DNA of 6,638 nucleotides from CAYZJD01 sp964478455. Its GTDB lineage: Bacteria > Acidobacteriota > Terriglobia > Bryobacterales > Bryobacteraceae. Made by a program: the position numbers and the translations under genes. Below the pieces are notes generated by a model. The model saw nothing but the letters and a program-made list of their open reading frames with translations. It made no database searches and had not been told where the DNA came from. Of the stretch, positions 1 through 5,988 are shown one piece after another. The stretch is taken from the NCBI GenBank assembly GCA_964478455.1, contig CAYZJD010000274.1:1-6638 (forward strand), given 5' to 3'. Positions within the stretch are counted from its first letter, which is position 1; each line of letters opens with the position of its first letter.

Positions 1-53
1 TACGTACGGTGGTGTGGGAGGGGCGGAAGAGCGATCCTCCCCCCTATCCCGAT
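1..53 (+). mobile_element. 3' end of a group II intron (end of domain V plus domain VI)
   Basis: The first bases, ACGTACGGTGGTG, match the 3' strand of a bacterial group II intron domain V, whose hairpin ends in ACGTACGGT. A G/C-rich hairpin follows (arms about 15-27 and 36-50), then CCTATCCCGAT. This fits domain VI: a bulged A at 46 as the candidate lariat branch point, seven bases before the 3' end, and a terminal AY dinucleotide at 52-53. The intron/exon junction is therefore placed after 53. The 5' strand of domain V with its AGC triad, domains I-IV and the reverse transcriptase gene would lie left of the window, so completeness and mobility cannot be judged. The intron runs on the + strand and converges on the - strand operon. 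The call rests on recognising the consensus by eye; no covariance model was run. Confidence 0.8.
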
Positions 54-109
54 CCCGGCGGCCCGCTCCACCGATGAGCTTCTGCACCCCGGAATGTAGA
101 AACTCCAGA

Positions 110-128
110 CGCAGGCCCTTGGCCTGCG
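110..128 (-). terminator. Possible terminator stem-loop downstream of the four-gene operon
   Basis: CGCAGGCC-CTT-GGCCTGCG is a perfect 8-bp GC-rich stem with a 3-nt loop, about 70 nt beyond the stop codon of the last operon gene. On the - strand it is followed by only a weak T-rich stretch (TCTGGAGTTTCTA), so it is not a textbook intrinsic terminator. It could also be a stability or pausing hairpin, or chance in GC-rich DNA. It lies downstream of the intron insertion point. It therefore cannot be the stem-loop that class C introns recognise upstream of their insertion site. Confidence 0.3.
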
Positions 129-198
129 CGGACAGCCGAGGCCGCCAGCCGCCTAGCGCCGTTGGACGCCCAGAAATCGCTGAAGACGCGCTCCACTC

Positions 199-642
199 CT
201 ACTGGTTCTGGTAAATCACCTCGTAGGAGTCCGGGACAGCCCCGATGGCCGCGCCGATGGGCATCCCAAGAATGAAACCAACAGGAGCTACCGGGTCCTC
301 ACTGCGTTCGCCGTGCATGACTACGATGAGCCCAGCGCCAGCCACCGCCCCCACGACCGCTCCGATCACAATGTTCCTTAACCGCTTGGACCGTGCCCGC
401 GACTTAACCTGAAGAACGTCCTCCCGCTTCAGCACCCTGGCTTTGCCATCGGCCTCCCACGTGAGTTCTTCGTTCGTGAAGGACAAGAATCTGCCCTTGT
501 ACGATCTGAGCTTGGTGTCGAACACCTGAATCTTCTCTTTCGGCCGCAGTTGGCTCAGGTTGCCCCAAGACTTCTCGGCGCCAGGCGGCGCGGCAAAGGC
601 AAACTGAGCGAGAAACAGGAACAAGCCCACTCCGGCCCGCAT
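199..642 (-). CDS. Small secreted/membrane protein with glycine-rich helical hairpin, function unknown
   Basis: 147 aa, not recognised as a named family. Residues 1-18 look like a Sec signal peptide (hydrophobic core GLFLFLAQFAFA, cut near AFA-AP). Residues 31-80 form a short beta-rich stretch (KIQVFDTKLRSYKGRFLSF, then TWEADGKARVLKREDVLQV). That strand-rich 'modify, then polar loop, then register' pattern is typical of small SH3/LSm-like barrels in secreted acidobacterial proteins, which is inference. A basic patch (KSRARSKRLR, 80-89) precedes two glycine/alanine-rich hydrophobic segments at about 91-110 (IVIGAVVGAVAGAG) and 119-135 (VGFILGMPIGAAIGAV), resembling a glycine-zipper hairpin. 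The ATG at 642 is chosen because it begins the signal peptide, lies 10 nt after the preceding stop and has GGGGA upstream. An earlier in-frame start at 825 would lie inside the preceding gene and bury the signal peptide. It is the last gene of the operon. Its function is unknown; envelope location is likely. Confidence 0.8.
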   Translation of the reverse strand: MRAGVGLFLFLAQFAFAAPPGAEKSWGNLSQLRPKEKIQVFDTKLRSYKGRFLSFTNEELTWEADGKARVLKREDVLQVKSRARSKRLRNIVIGAVVGAVAGAGLIVVMHGERSEDPVAPVGFILGMPIGAAIGAVPDSYEVIYQNQ

Positions 643-652
643 GAGATCCCCG

Positions 653-2254
653 CTACCAGAATCGCTCCACGCCGACCACCTCCGCTCCGCCAGCCGCTTT
701 CCGCACGTAGACGGTGATGCTCTTCGCGGCGTCGCTCCCCCGGATGTCGGCCGCGAAGTACTCCCCCTCGCCTGCCGAGCGCACTTCTTCGGGCAACTCG
801 AATGTCGTCCGGCCCGCAAGAGCAATCTTTCTCTCCGCTTCGTTGTCGAATCGAGACCACTGAACGGAGTACGGCTGGGGAGCGGCGATCCCGTGCTCGG
901 CGGCGAGGTCTACGAACGTCAGCCGGCCGCCCGAGACAGAAAACCGGTCTAGCGGCAGCACCCTGGTAACGTACGTCCGGCCGATCTTATTGCGGCGCTC
1001 GATCAGGCATTTGACGATCCACTCCTCGGCCCGCTGGTCGCTGTACCGGCCCGCCTTCACGATCGCGCGGATCTCCTCATCCGTGAACGCCATCAACTGC
1101 TTGGCCGCCCAGAAACAGTCATCCGGCAACCGGTTGTAGAACGCCGGGTTCGGGTATTCGCTCTTGTATCTCTCCGGATCGAAGACCTTGTGCTCAAAAC
1201 GCCCGACCGGCGGCAGCTTCGGGTAATCCGCCCGCGCCCAGTGCGGCACGTACAACCCCAGCGTGATGAACTGAAGCGCCGCCGGCTTCCATGCGAACAG
1301 GTGCTCGTTGCCCGATCGCGCGCTGTTCGCCTTGTCGCTGGCGCTGCCCAGAATCGAGCCGAAGTCGATCAGGTAGTGCTTGACAAACCGGCGGCCGTCC
1401 TCTTCCACCACGAAATCGATGGTGTTGACCGCCCGGGAGTCGTCGTGCCCCAGCCACGCGCAGAACACGAACAAGCCTCGTAGATCGCGGCGGTGCTCGT
1501 GCGGCACGATGTCGTTCGGATCGTCCTTCCGCGTTCCGTGGTAGCGGAACGGCCCTAGCTCGCTGCCCTTGATCCCCCGGCTGGCGACCGCGCGGTAGTC
1601 GCCGTCCCGCTGCCTCGGCACTTTCAGCAGCACCTCGCTCACGTCCCGCGCCGTCATGGCGCGCCTCTTGCCCAGCTTGTCGCGCAGCTCGGATTTCGGC
1701 GTGAGCGCCAGCCGCTCCCGCGGGAAGTGCACTATGTAGTACTCCGGCACGTGATAGCCGAGAGCGTAGAAGAACTTCGCGCCAATGACGTCGGCGGCCG
1801 TGGCCATTTCCGGGTTGGTCAGGGGGTCGAACTTCAGCCAGTAACGCTCGCCGCGGCCATCCTCGATGACGAATCCCGGCGTGATTCCTTCGCTCTTGAC
1901 CGTGAGCAGCTTCCACGGTCCGTCAGCGGGCGGATTGGACTCGCCCGCGCCCCGCAGCAGCTCCTCGATGCTCATGCGCCGGTAATAGTGGCGGTTCGAG
2001 TACCACGCCCCATCCATCACCTCGTCGAGCGTATTGACCCCGCCCGCCCGGATCATCCGCTTCGGCGCCTGCTTGTCACCTGGCCGGGCGAACGTGTTCC
2101 AAAAGAAATCGTAGTAGTCGCTCAGCTTCCGCCACTTGGCCTTCTCCACGCGCCGCGGCTTCGGCTCCCGCGGCAGAGGGTCGTCCGGATAGAACTTCGC
2201 CGCCTCCAGCGAAACCGCCAGCAGGACCGAAAGCGCTGCGAGCCGTGTCCTCAT
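653..2254 (-). CDS. Secreted protein with protein-kinase-like fold signatures, undescribed family
   Basis: 533 aa with a signal peptide (about 1-19, core LAALSVLLAVSLEAA), so it acts outside the cytoplasm. No named family was recognised, but the order of motifs is kinase-like. Strand pairs surround a glycine-containing turn (LLTVKSEGITPGFVIED, about 116-132). YWLKF follows with candidate ATP-binding Lys141, then a helix (about 148-165) holding acidic residues Glu149 and Asp155. A catalytic-loop-like GHDDSRAVN comes next, with His270, Asp272 and Asn277 in exact HxDxxxxN spacing. LIDFGS follows, with Asp297-Phe298-Gly299 as a DFG motif. A helical stretch (about 370-425) and a beta-rich C-terminal domain (about 430-533) complete it. 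HipA, CotH and Fam20C kinases show that atypical kinases can keep such residues, and CotH and Fam20C work outside the cytoplasm; membership in any of them is not claimed. It starts 7 nt after the barrel gene, with a GAGGG ribosome-binding site overlapping that gene's TGA. Substrate and activity are unknown; a pseudokinase is possible. Confidence 0.85.
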   Translation of the reverse strand: MRTRLAALSVLLAVSLEAAKFYPDDPLPREPKPRRVEKAKWRKLSDYYDFFWNTFARPGDKQAPKRMIRAGGVNTLDEVMDGAWYSNRHYYRRMSIEELLRGAGESNPPADGPWKLLTVKSEGITPGFVIEDGRGERYWLKFDPLTNPEMATAADVIGAKFFYALGYHVPEYYIVHFPRERLALTPKSELRDKLGKRRAMTARDVSEVLLKVPRQRDGDYRAVASRGIKGSELGPFRYHGTRKDDPNDIVPHEHRRDLRGLFVFCAWLGHDDSRAVNTIDFVVEEDGRRFVKHYLIDFGSILGSASDKANSARSGNEHLFAWKPAALQFITLGLYVPHWARADYPKLPPVGRFEHKVFDPERYKSEYPNPAFYNRLPDDCFWAAKQLMAFTDEEIRAIVKAGRYSDQRAEEWIVKCLIERRNKIGRTYVTRVLPLDRFSVSGGRLTFVDLAAEHGIAAPQPYSVQWSRFDNEAERKIALAGRTTFELPEEVRSAGEGEYFAADIRGSDAAKSITVYVRKAAGGAEVVGVERFW

Positions 2255-2261
2255 GCCGCCC

Positions 2262-3509
2262 TCAAAACACGTTGCTGAACTTCACCCAAACTTGAAACCC
2301 CTCGTGGCTGAATCCCACGTCCGTCCGCAGAAATACGGAATTCCGCACGTTGAACCGCAAGCCGAATCCCACCGAACTTTCCAGGTCGTGGAAATTCAAC
2401 TGCGACCGGCGCGGGAAGACTTTGCCGGCGTCGCCGAACACCGCCATGTCCAGGCCGCTGAAGGTCTCCCACCGGTACTCCGCGTTCATCACCAGCAGAT
2501 TGTCGTCGTGAAAGCGGAACGGGCGAAAGCCGCGCAGGTCATCCGCGCCGCCGGCCGTCGGCTGTAAGTAGAATGGCACGCGTCGGCCGTCGTCGGTGTA
2601 AGTCAAAGTCGTTTTCCCTCGCAGCGCGATGACGCGCCGCTCGTTGAAAAAGGGAAGGTAGCGCTGGAGTTCCACCTCCAGGGCGCGAAACGAGTGCTGA
2701 TCGAGTTTGCGGTCTGAATAGACCAGGTACCGCGCCGCGTAGCTGCCTCCGCGGCGCGCGCCTCCGGGGAAATCGCGGGTGTCGTACTGCGCAAACACGC
2801 CGCCAAGCAGGAAGCCGGCTTGCCGGTCGATCCCCGGTGTCTCCGCGGGCGCGAACACCAGTTCCGTGGAGATGAACCGCCGGTCCATCCCTGGGCCAAC
2901 GTTCGTCATGAGATACCCGCCCGTCGCCCCGAAACGGAAGGGACGCGCCGGCTTCACGGCGAAGGTCCCCTCGCAGAGCGTCTTCTCGAGCCGGTAGTTG
3001 CTCCGCGCGCCCTTCTCCGAGTCCGGTCCCGGCCCGTAATACTGCATGCGCGGCGAATCGCTGCGGGCGGCGTATAGATCGAGAATGACCCGGTCCCCGG
3101 CCAGTTTCGGAAGACGCAGGCCGAGATCGAGCAGGTAGTACTTCTTGAGCGAGGCGCGCGCCGAACCGCGGACGACCATCCGTCCGTCCGCCAGTTCTTC
3201 ACGCAGATACTCCGGGCCCAAGGCAAACCCGGAGCCGGTGATCAATCCCCCGAAGGCCAGTCGGAACCCGGCGATCCCGGCGGTGAGGCGCTCCAGGATC
3301 TTCCTCTCCTTGATCTCCACCAGTAGCCGCTCAACACGGGATGGGTCGTCAGGCGCCAGCCGGCCGCTCTTCTGCTCCCGGGCCGACTCAATCTCCGCCT
3401 CCCTGGATAGCAATGGGGCTTGCTGAGCCGCAGCGCTATGCGGGGACAACAGAAGGAGCAGGATAAGACCAACGAACGCGCGGCTAGCCCGGCATCCTCT
3501 CGCGTTCAC
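2262..3509 (-). CDS. Omp85/D15-type outer-membrane beta-barrel protein without POTRA domains
   Basis: 415 aa. A signal peptide spans about 1-29 (core FVGLILLLLLSPHSAAAQ). A short charged helical linker (about 35-75) precedes what looks like a beta-barrel of alternating polar and hydrophobic strands to the C-terminus. Family marks include YYGPGPDS in the first half, GGADDLRGFRPFRF at 320-333 with LRGF as the conserved (V/L)RG(F/Y) lid-loop motif, MNAEYRW, then AVFGDAGKVF. The final residues WVKFSNVF end in Phe, as in an outer-membrane beta-signal read by BamA. BamA, TamA and two-partner secretion proteins carry POTRA domains before the barrel. Here about 75 residues precede the barrel and no POTRA is visible. 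The role could be insertion or export of an outer-membrane or secreted product, or a plain barrel; it should not be named bamA. The start is GTG with no strong Shine-Dalgarno, 15 nt after the TPR stop, chosen because it begins the signal peptide. Confidence 0.88.
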   Translation of the reverse strand: MNARGCRASRAFVGLILLLLLSPHSAAAQQAPLLSREAEIESAREQKSGRLAPDDPSRVERLLVEIKERKILERLTAGIAGFRLAFGGLITGSGFALGPEYLREELADGRMVVRGSARASLKKYYLLDLGLRLPKLAGDRVILDLYAARSDSPRMQYYGPGPDSEKGARSNYRLEKTLCEGTFAVKPARPFRFGATGGYLMTNVGPGMDRRFISTELVFAPAETPGIDRQAGFLLGGVFAQYDTRDFPGGARRGGSYAARYLVYSDRKLDQHSFRALEVELQRYLPFFNERRVIALRGKTTLTYTDDGRRVPFYLQPTAGGADDLRGFRPFRFHDDNLLVMNAEYRWETFSGLDMAVFGDAGKVFPRRSQLNFHDLESSVGFGLRFNVRNSVFLRTDVGFSHEGFQVWVKFSNVF

Positions 3510-3524
3510 GGGGCGTGATCGGCT

Positions 3525-5585
3525 CTACTGCTTGCGAATCGGCTTGGACGCTTCCTGCGCCAGGCGCACCCTGGCGCCTTCCAGCTTCTTGCTGACCTTG
3601 TTGAACTCCGCTTGATCCAGCTCCGAGGGCGGGCTCGCCTGCCATTCCTTGATGGCGATCTCCCACTGCCTGACCGCCTCTTTCAGTTTGCCGCGCTTCG
3701 CCAGCACGTCCCCCAGATGATCGTTGACGGTGGGATCCCGCGGCACCCGCTCCAGCGCCCGCCGCAGATGGATCTCCGCCTCCTCCTGCTTGTCCATCCG
3801 GTAATAGACCCAGCCCAGACTATCCAGGTAGGCGCCATTACCCGGGTCAAGCTCCACCGCGCGGCTGATCAGCCGGTGCGCCTCCTCCAGCCGTACATTG
3901 CGGTCCGCGAGCATGTAGCCCAGGTAGTTGAGCGCCGAGGCATTGTCGGGATTCATCTCAAGAACCTTCCGGAAAACCCCTTCCGCCGCCTCGTAGTTCT
4001 TCATCCGCTCAAGCATCGCTCCGCGCATGAACAGGACCGTTTCCTTGTCGTCCGGGCTCTCGGACAGCTTCTCGGCCTCGTCCAGCGCCTGCCCCATCTC
4101 CACATAGTTCTTCAGCTTCTCGAAGATCTGGGCCAGCGCCAGATACGTGTTCCGGGCGTCCTTGCCCTTCAGCAGCTTCCTCGCCTCGGCCACCGCCTCT
4201 TGGCCCTTGCCCAAATCCGCCAGCAGCGCCGCCCGGATCATCGCCAGCATGCGGTCCTCGGGATACTTCTTTCGCGCCGCTTCGGCTTCCTCCATCGCCT
4301 TGGCTAGCTCCTTGGCTTGCCGCCACGTGTCGATCACCTGCGCCGCCGACCGCGGGCCTGCCTCCGCATCCAGCTCCGCCATCTTGCGGAACGTCTCCGC
4401 CGCCTCGCGGTGCCGCAGGTTGGCGCGGTACAGCATCCCCAGCCGCTCGAGCAAAACGACGCGGTTCGACCGCTCCCCGGCAGTGTAGGATTTCTTCGCC
4501 GTCGTCTCGACAAGCTCTTCCATCAGCCGGATCGCCTCCGCCCCCTTGCCTTCGGCCTCCAACAGGTTGACTTCGTTGTACCGCAGCTCGATGTTGTCCG
4601 GATCCAGCTTCCTGGCGGCGTTCGCCGCCGCCCGCGCTTTCTCGAAATTGCGCTTTTGCCGGTAGATCTGCGACAGCCGCAGCCGCGACTGTACGTCCCG
4701 CGCGTCCGCCTCCGCCAGTTCCTCGTACAGCTTCAACGCGTCATCAATCTGGTTGGAGAACAGAAGGTTCTGTGCCAGCCCGCGCTTCAGCTCGAGGCTC
4801 GCCGGGGCCATCTCCAGCGCCTGCCGCAACACCTTCGCCGCCCCGGCGAAATCCCGCATCTGCTCGTGCGCCTCTGCCAGCGCCGTCAGCGTCCGCGGAT
4901 TCGGGTTCCGCTCGGCCACCTGCCGCAGCACCCTGATCGCCCGCTGGATGTCGCCGACGTCGCTGTAGACCATCGCCAGGCCGGTCATCGCCTCTTCATT
5001 CCCCGGCTCGATTTCGAGCGCCTTCTTGTAAGCCTTCTCCGATTCGACCGAGTTCTGGTCCACCTTGTGCAGCCGGCCCAGCATCAGCCAGCTATCGGCG
5101 TCCGCGGGATCTTTCTCGACGATCTTCGCGTACTGCTCGATCGACTTCCGCACCATTTCCGGATTGATCCGGTTGTGCCGCTGGTCGCCGATCAGCCGCG
5201 CGTAAATGCGCCCCAGCACCCGCCGCGCCTCCAGCGCGTCCGGGTTCTGCCGCAGCCGCTCCTCCGCTTCCGAGACGGCCTCCTGAATGCGCCCCGCCTG
5301 CATATAGGCGTCGGTGAGTTCTTCGGCTACCAGGGCCGCGTCCGGATCGGCCTTCAGCGCCTCCCGGTAGTGTTCGATCGCTTTCGAAAGATGTTCGCTG
5401 CGTGTGCCGTACGCGCTCGCCAGTTCCGCGTACAGATGCCCCATCGCGAAGTGGTAGTACGCCTCCGCGCGGCTCCCATGCCGGTGCGAAGCCTGCGGCC
5501 CGCTTTGCGCGAGCGCGGCTTCGCCGCCCGCCAGCATGGCCCAGGCGGATACGAGAATGCCTACGCCTCTCCCAGGATGTGACAT
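3525..5585 (-). CDS. Secreted tetratricopeptide-repeat (TPR) protein
   Basis: 686 aa from the ATG at 5585, or 687 aa from the adjacent in-frame TTG at 5588. A Sec signal peptide covers about 1-27 (core GILVSAWAMLAGGEAALA). No lipobox cysteine is visible, so it is probably periplasmic. Nearly all the rest is TPR helix pairs, for example AIEHYREALKADPDAALV, SEKAYKKALEIEPGNEEA and AAEGVFRKVLEMNPDNAS. The last block (about 550-650) holds NYLGYMLADRN, GAYLDSLGWVYY and DHLGDVLAKRGKLKEA, a conserved C-terminal pattern of long bacterial TPR proteins found in the envelope. TPRs bind partner proteins; no catalytic motif is seen, so a scaffold or assembly role is inferred. It is the first gene of a four-gene run with 15, 7 and 10 nt between genes, suggesting that it nucleates or recruits the downstream envelope proteins. 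The partner is unknown. Confidence 0.92.
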   Translation of the reverse strand: MSHPGRGVGILVSAWAMLAGGEAALAQSGPQASHRHGSRAEAYYHFAMGHLYAELASAYGTRSEHLSKAIEHYREALKADPDAALVAEELTDAYMQAGRIQEAVSEAEERLRQNPDALEARRVLGRIYARLIGDQRHNRINPEMVRKSIEQYAKIVEKDPADADSWLMLGRLHKVDQNSVESEKAYKKALEIEPGNEEAMTGLAMVYSDVGDIQRAIRVLRQVAERNPNPRTLTALAEAHEQMRDFAGAAKVLRQALEMAPASLELKRGLAQNLLFSNQIDDALKLYEELAEADARDVQSRLRLSQIYRQKRNFEKARAAANAARKLDPDNIELRYNEVNLLEAEGKGAEAIRLMEELVETTAKKSYTAGERSNRVVLLERLGMLYRANLRHREAAETFRKMAELDAEAGPRSAAQVIDTWRQAKELAKAMEEAEAARKKYPEDRMLAMIRAALLADLGKGQEAVAEARKLLKGKDARNTYLALAQIFEKLKNYVEMGQALDEAEKLSESPDDKETVLFMRGAMLERMKNYEAAEGVFRKVLEMNPDNASALNYLGYMLADRNVRLEEAHRLISRAVELDPGNGAYLDSLGWVYYRMDKQEEAEIHLRRALERVPRDPTVNDHLGDVLAKRGKLKEAVRQWEIAIKEWQASPPSELDQAEFNKVSKKLEGARVRLAQEASKPIRKQ

Positions 5586-5595
5586 CAAAACGGTT

Positions 5596-5603
5596 CTTCC
5601 TCC
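5596..5603 (-). promoter_or_regulatory. Strong Shine-Dalgarno of the TPR gene
   Basis: On the - strand the sequence reads GGAGGAAG, a near-perfect anti-16S match. The GGAGG core is 10 nt from the TTG at 5588 and 13 nt from the ATG at 5585. The spacing favours the TTG, and codon preference favours the ATG. The two starts differ by one residue, so the protein is effectively unchanged. Confidence 0.7.
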
Positions 5604-5649
5604 GCCACCCCGGAATCAGGACCGGCGGCGATAGCTCCTCTCATCCCTC

Positions 5650-5655
5650 AGTATA
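5650..5655 (-). promoter_or_regulatory. Candidate -10 element for the four-gene operon
   Basis: On the - strand the hexamer is TATACT, five of six matches to TATAAT. Transcription would start near 5643, leaving a leader of about 55 nt before the TPR start. No convincing -35 hexamer is visible at 16-18 nt spacing and there is no extended -10 TGn, so this is only a candidate. It overlaps the region just before the short ORF starting at 5667 on the opposite strand. Confidence 0.25.
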
Positions 5656-5666
5656 TCCGAAAAGAC

Positions 5667-5771
5667 GTGAATCCCCTTGCGGCATGCTTCGCGCTACTTA
5701 CTGTGGCCCTCCCGGCCGTCTCCCAGCAACTCGAGGACCGCTCCCCGTTCACCTTCAAAGGCAAGACCTGA
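5667..5771 (+). pseudogene. Short signal-peptide ORF, possibly the broken 5' end of a secreted-protein gene
   Basis: A GTG-started frame encodes 34 residues. The first 19 (LAACFALLTVALPAVSQ core) look like a signal peptide, followed by QLEDRSPFTFKGKT and a TGA at 5769-5771. Past that stop the same frame continues without another stop for some distance as VSQKAFIESGARPVVKNG. FTFKGKT-x-VSQKAFIESGAR reads like the start of a mature secreted protein; similar openings occur in secreted metallopeptidases, from memory and not checked. A single TGG-to-TGA change would explain the break. The downstream part soon runs into the hairpin repeats, so only an N-terminal remnant could remain. The ribosome-binding site is weak. 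It could also be a genuine tiny secreted peptide or chance. Confidence 0.3.
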
Positions 5772-5866
5772 GTCAGCCAGAAGGCGTTCATCGAAAGCGG
5801 AGCGCGGCCAGTCGTCAAGAATGGACACCCTGCACGCGGCGTACCGTACCCCCTAGCAGGATCGGT

Positions 5867-5910
5867 GTGGAGCGCGCAGTCTTGCGCGCCACGCCGGCAG
5901 TCCTGCCGGC
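5867..5910. repeat. Two tandem, similar GC hairpins (possible dispersed intergenic repeat)
   Basis: Two 18-nt inverted repeats sit 3 nt apart. GCGCGCAGTCTTGCGCGC (5872-5889) has 7-bp arms and a 4-nt loop, and GTG at 5867-5869 can pair with CAC at 5890-5892 across a 2-nt bulge. GCCGGCAGTCCTGCCGGC (5893-5910) has 8-bp arms and a 2-nt centre. Both share the plan of a self-palindromic GC hexamer, AGTC(T/C)T, then the same hexamer, so they look like related copies. The arrangement resembles REP-type or dispersed intergenic repeats. Without a T-tract it is not a simple terminator. Copy number elsewhere in the genome is not visible here. Confidence 0.6.
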
Positions 5911-5968
5911 GGATGGCTCCTGCTGCTGCCAGTCCACCACCGGACTGTCGCCATCCGCATCTCGCGCT

Positions 5969-5985
5969 GGAACTATAATAGTTCC
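5969..5985 (+). promoter_or_regulatory. 17-bp perfect palindrome enclosing a TATAAT -10 hexamer
   Basis: GGAACTATAATAGTTCC has 8-bp arms around a central A. It contains a perfect TATAAT at 5974-5979, in an otherwise very GC-rich setting. Transcription from this hexamer would begin at about 5986-5988, directly before the ATG at 5989, so the transcript could be leaderless. No TTGACA-like -35 is seen at 16-19 nt, and there is no TGn extension. The palindrome would therefore also suit a dimeric regulator binding over the -10. Transcribed from elsewhere, it could fold as a small 6-bp hairpin. Confidence 0.5.
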
Positions 5986-5988
5986 GCC

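Noticed and set aside
44..198. Stop-free - strand frame continuing in phase past the TAG of the 147-aa gene (contains AKGLRLEFLHSGVQKL)
   Set aside because: It looks mildly protein-like, but it has no start codon of its own and runs into intron sequence. In DNA this GC-rich, 66 stop-free codons are unremarkable. Readthrough or a gene remnant cannot be supported.
14..214. 66-aa open frame on the + strand over the intron end
   Set aside because: It crosses the intron 3' boundary, ends inside the small secreted-protein gene and has Arg/Pro-rich chance composition.
643..825. Upstream extension of the 147-aa gene to an ATG at 825 (208 aa)
   Set aside because: It would overlap the end of the kinase-like gene by over 170 nt and place the signal peptide internally.
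4317..5582. 421-aa open frame on the + strand opposite the TPR gene
   Set aside because: It is an antisense shadow: low-complexity Arg/Leu/Pro/His-rich translation, with the - strand frame showing clear TPR repeats and a signal peptide.
5872..5910. Hairpins read as an intrinsic terminator
   Set aside because: No T-tract follows on either strand, and no complete gene ends just upstream.
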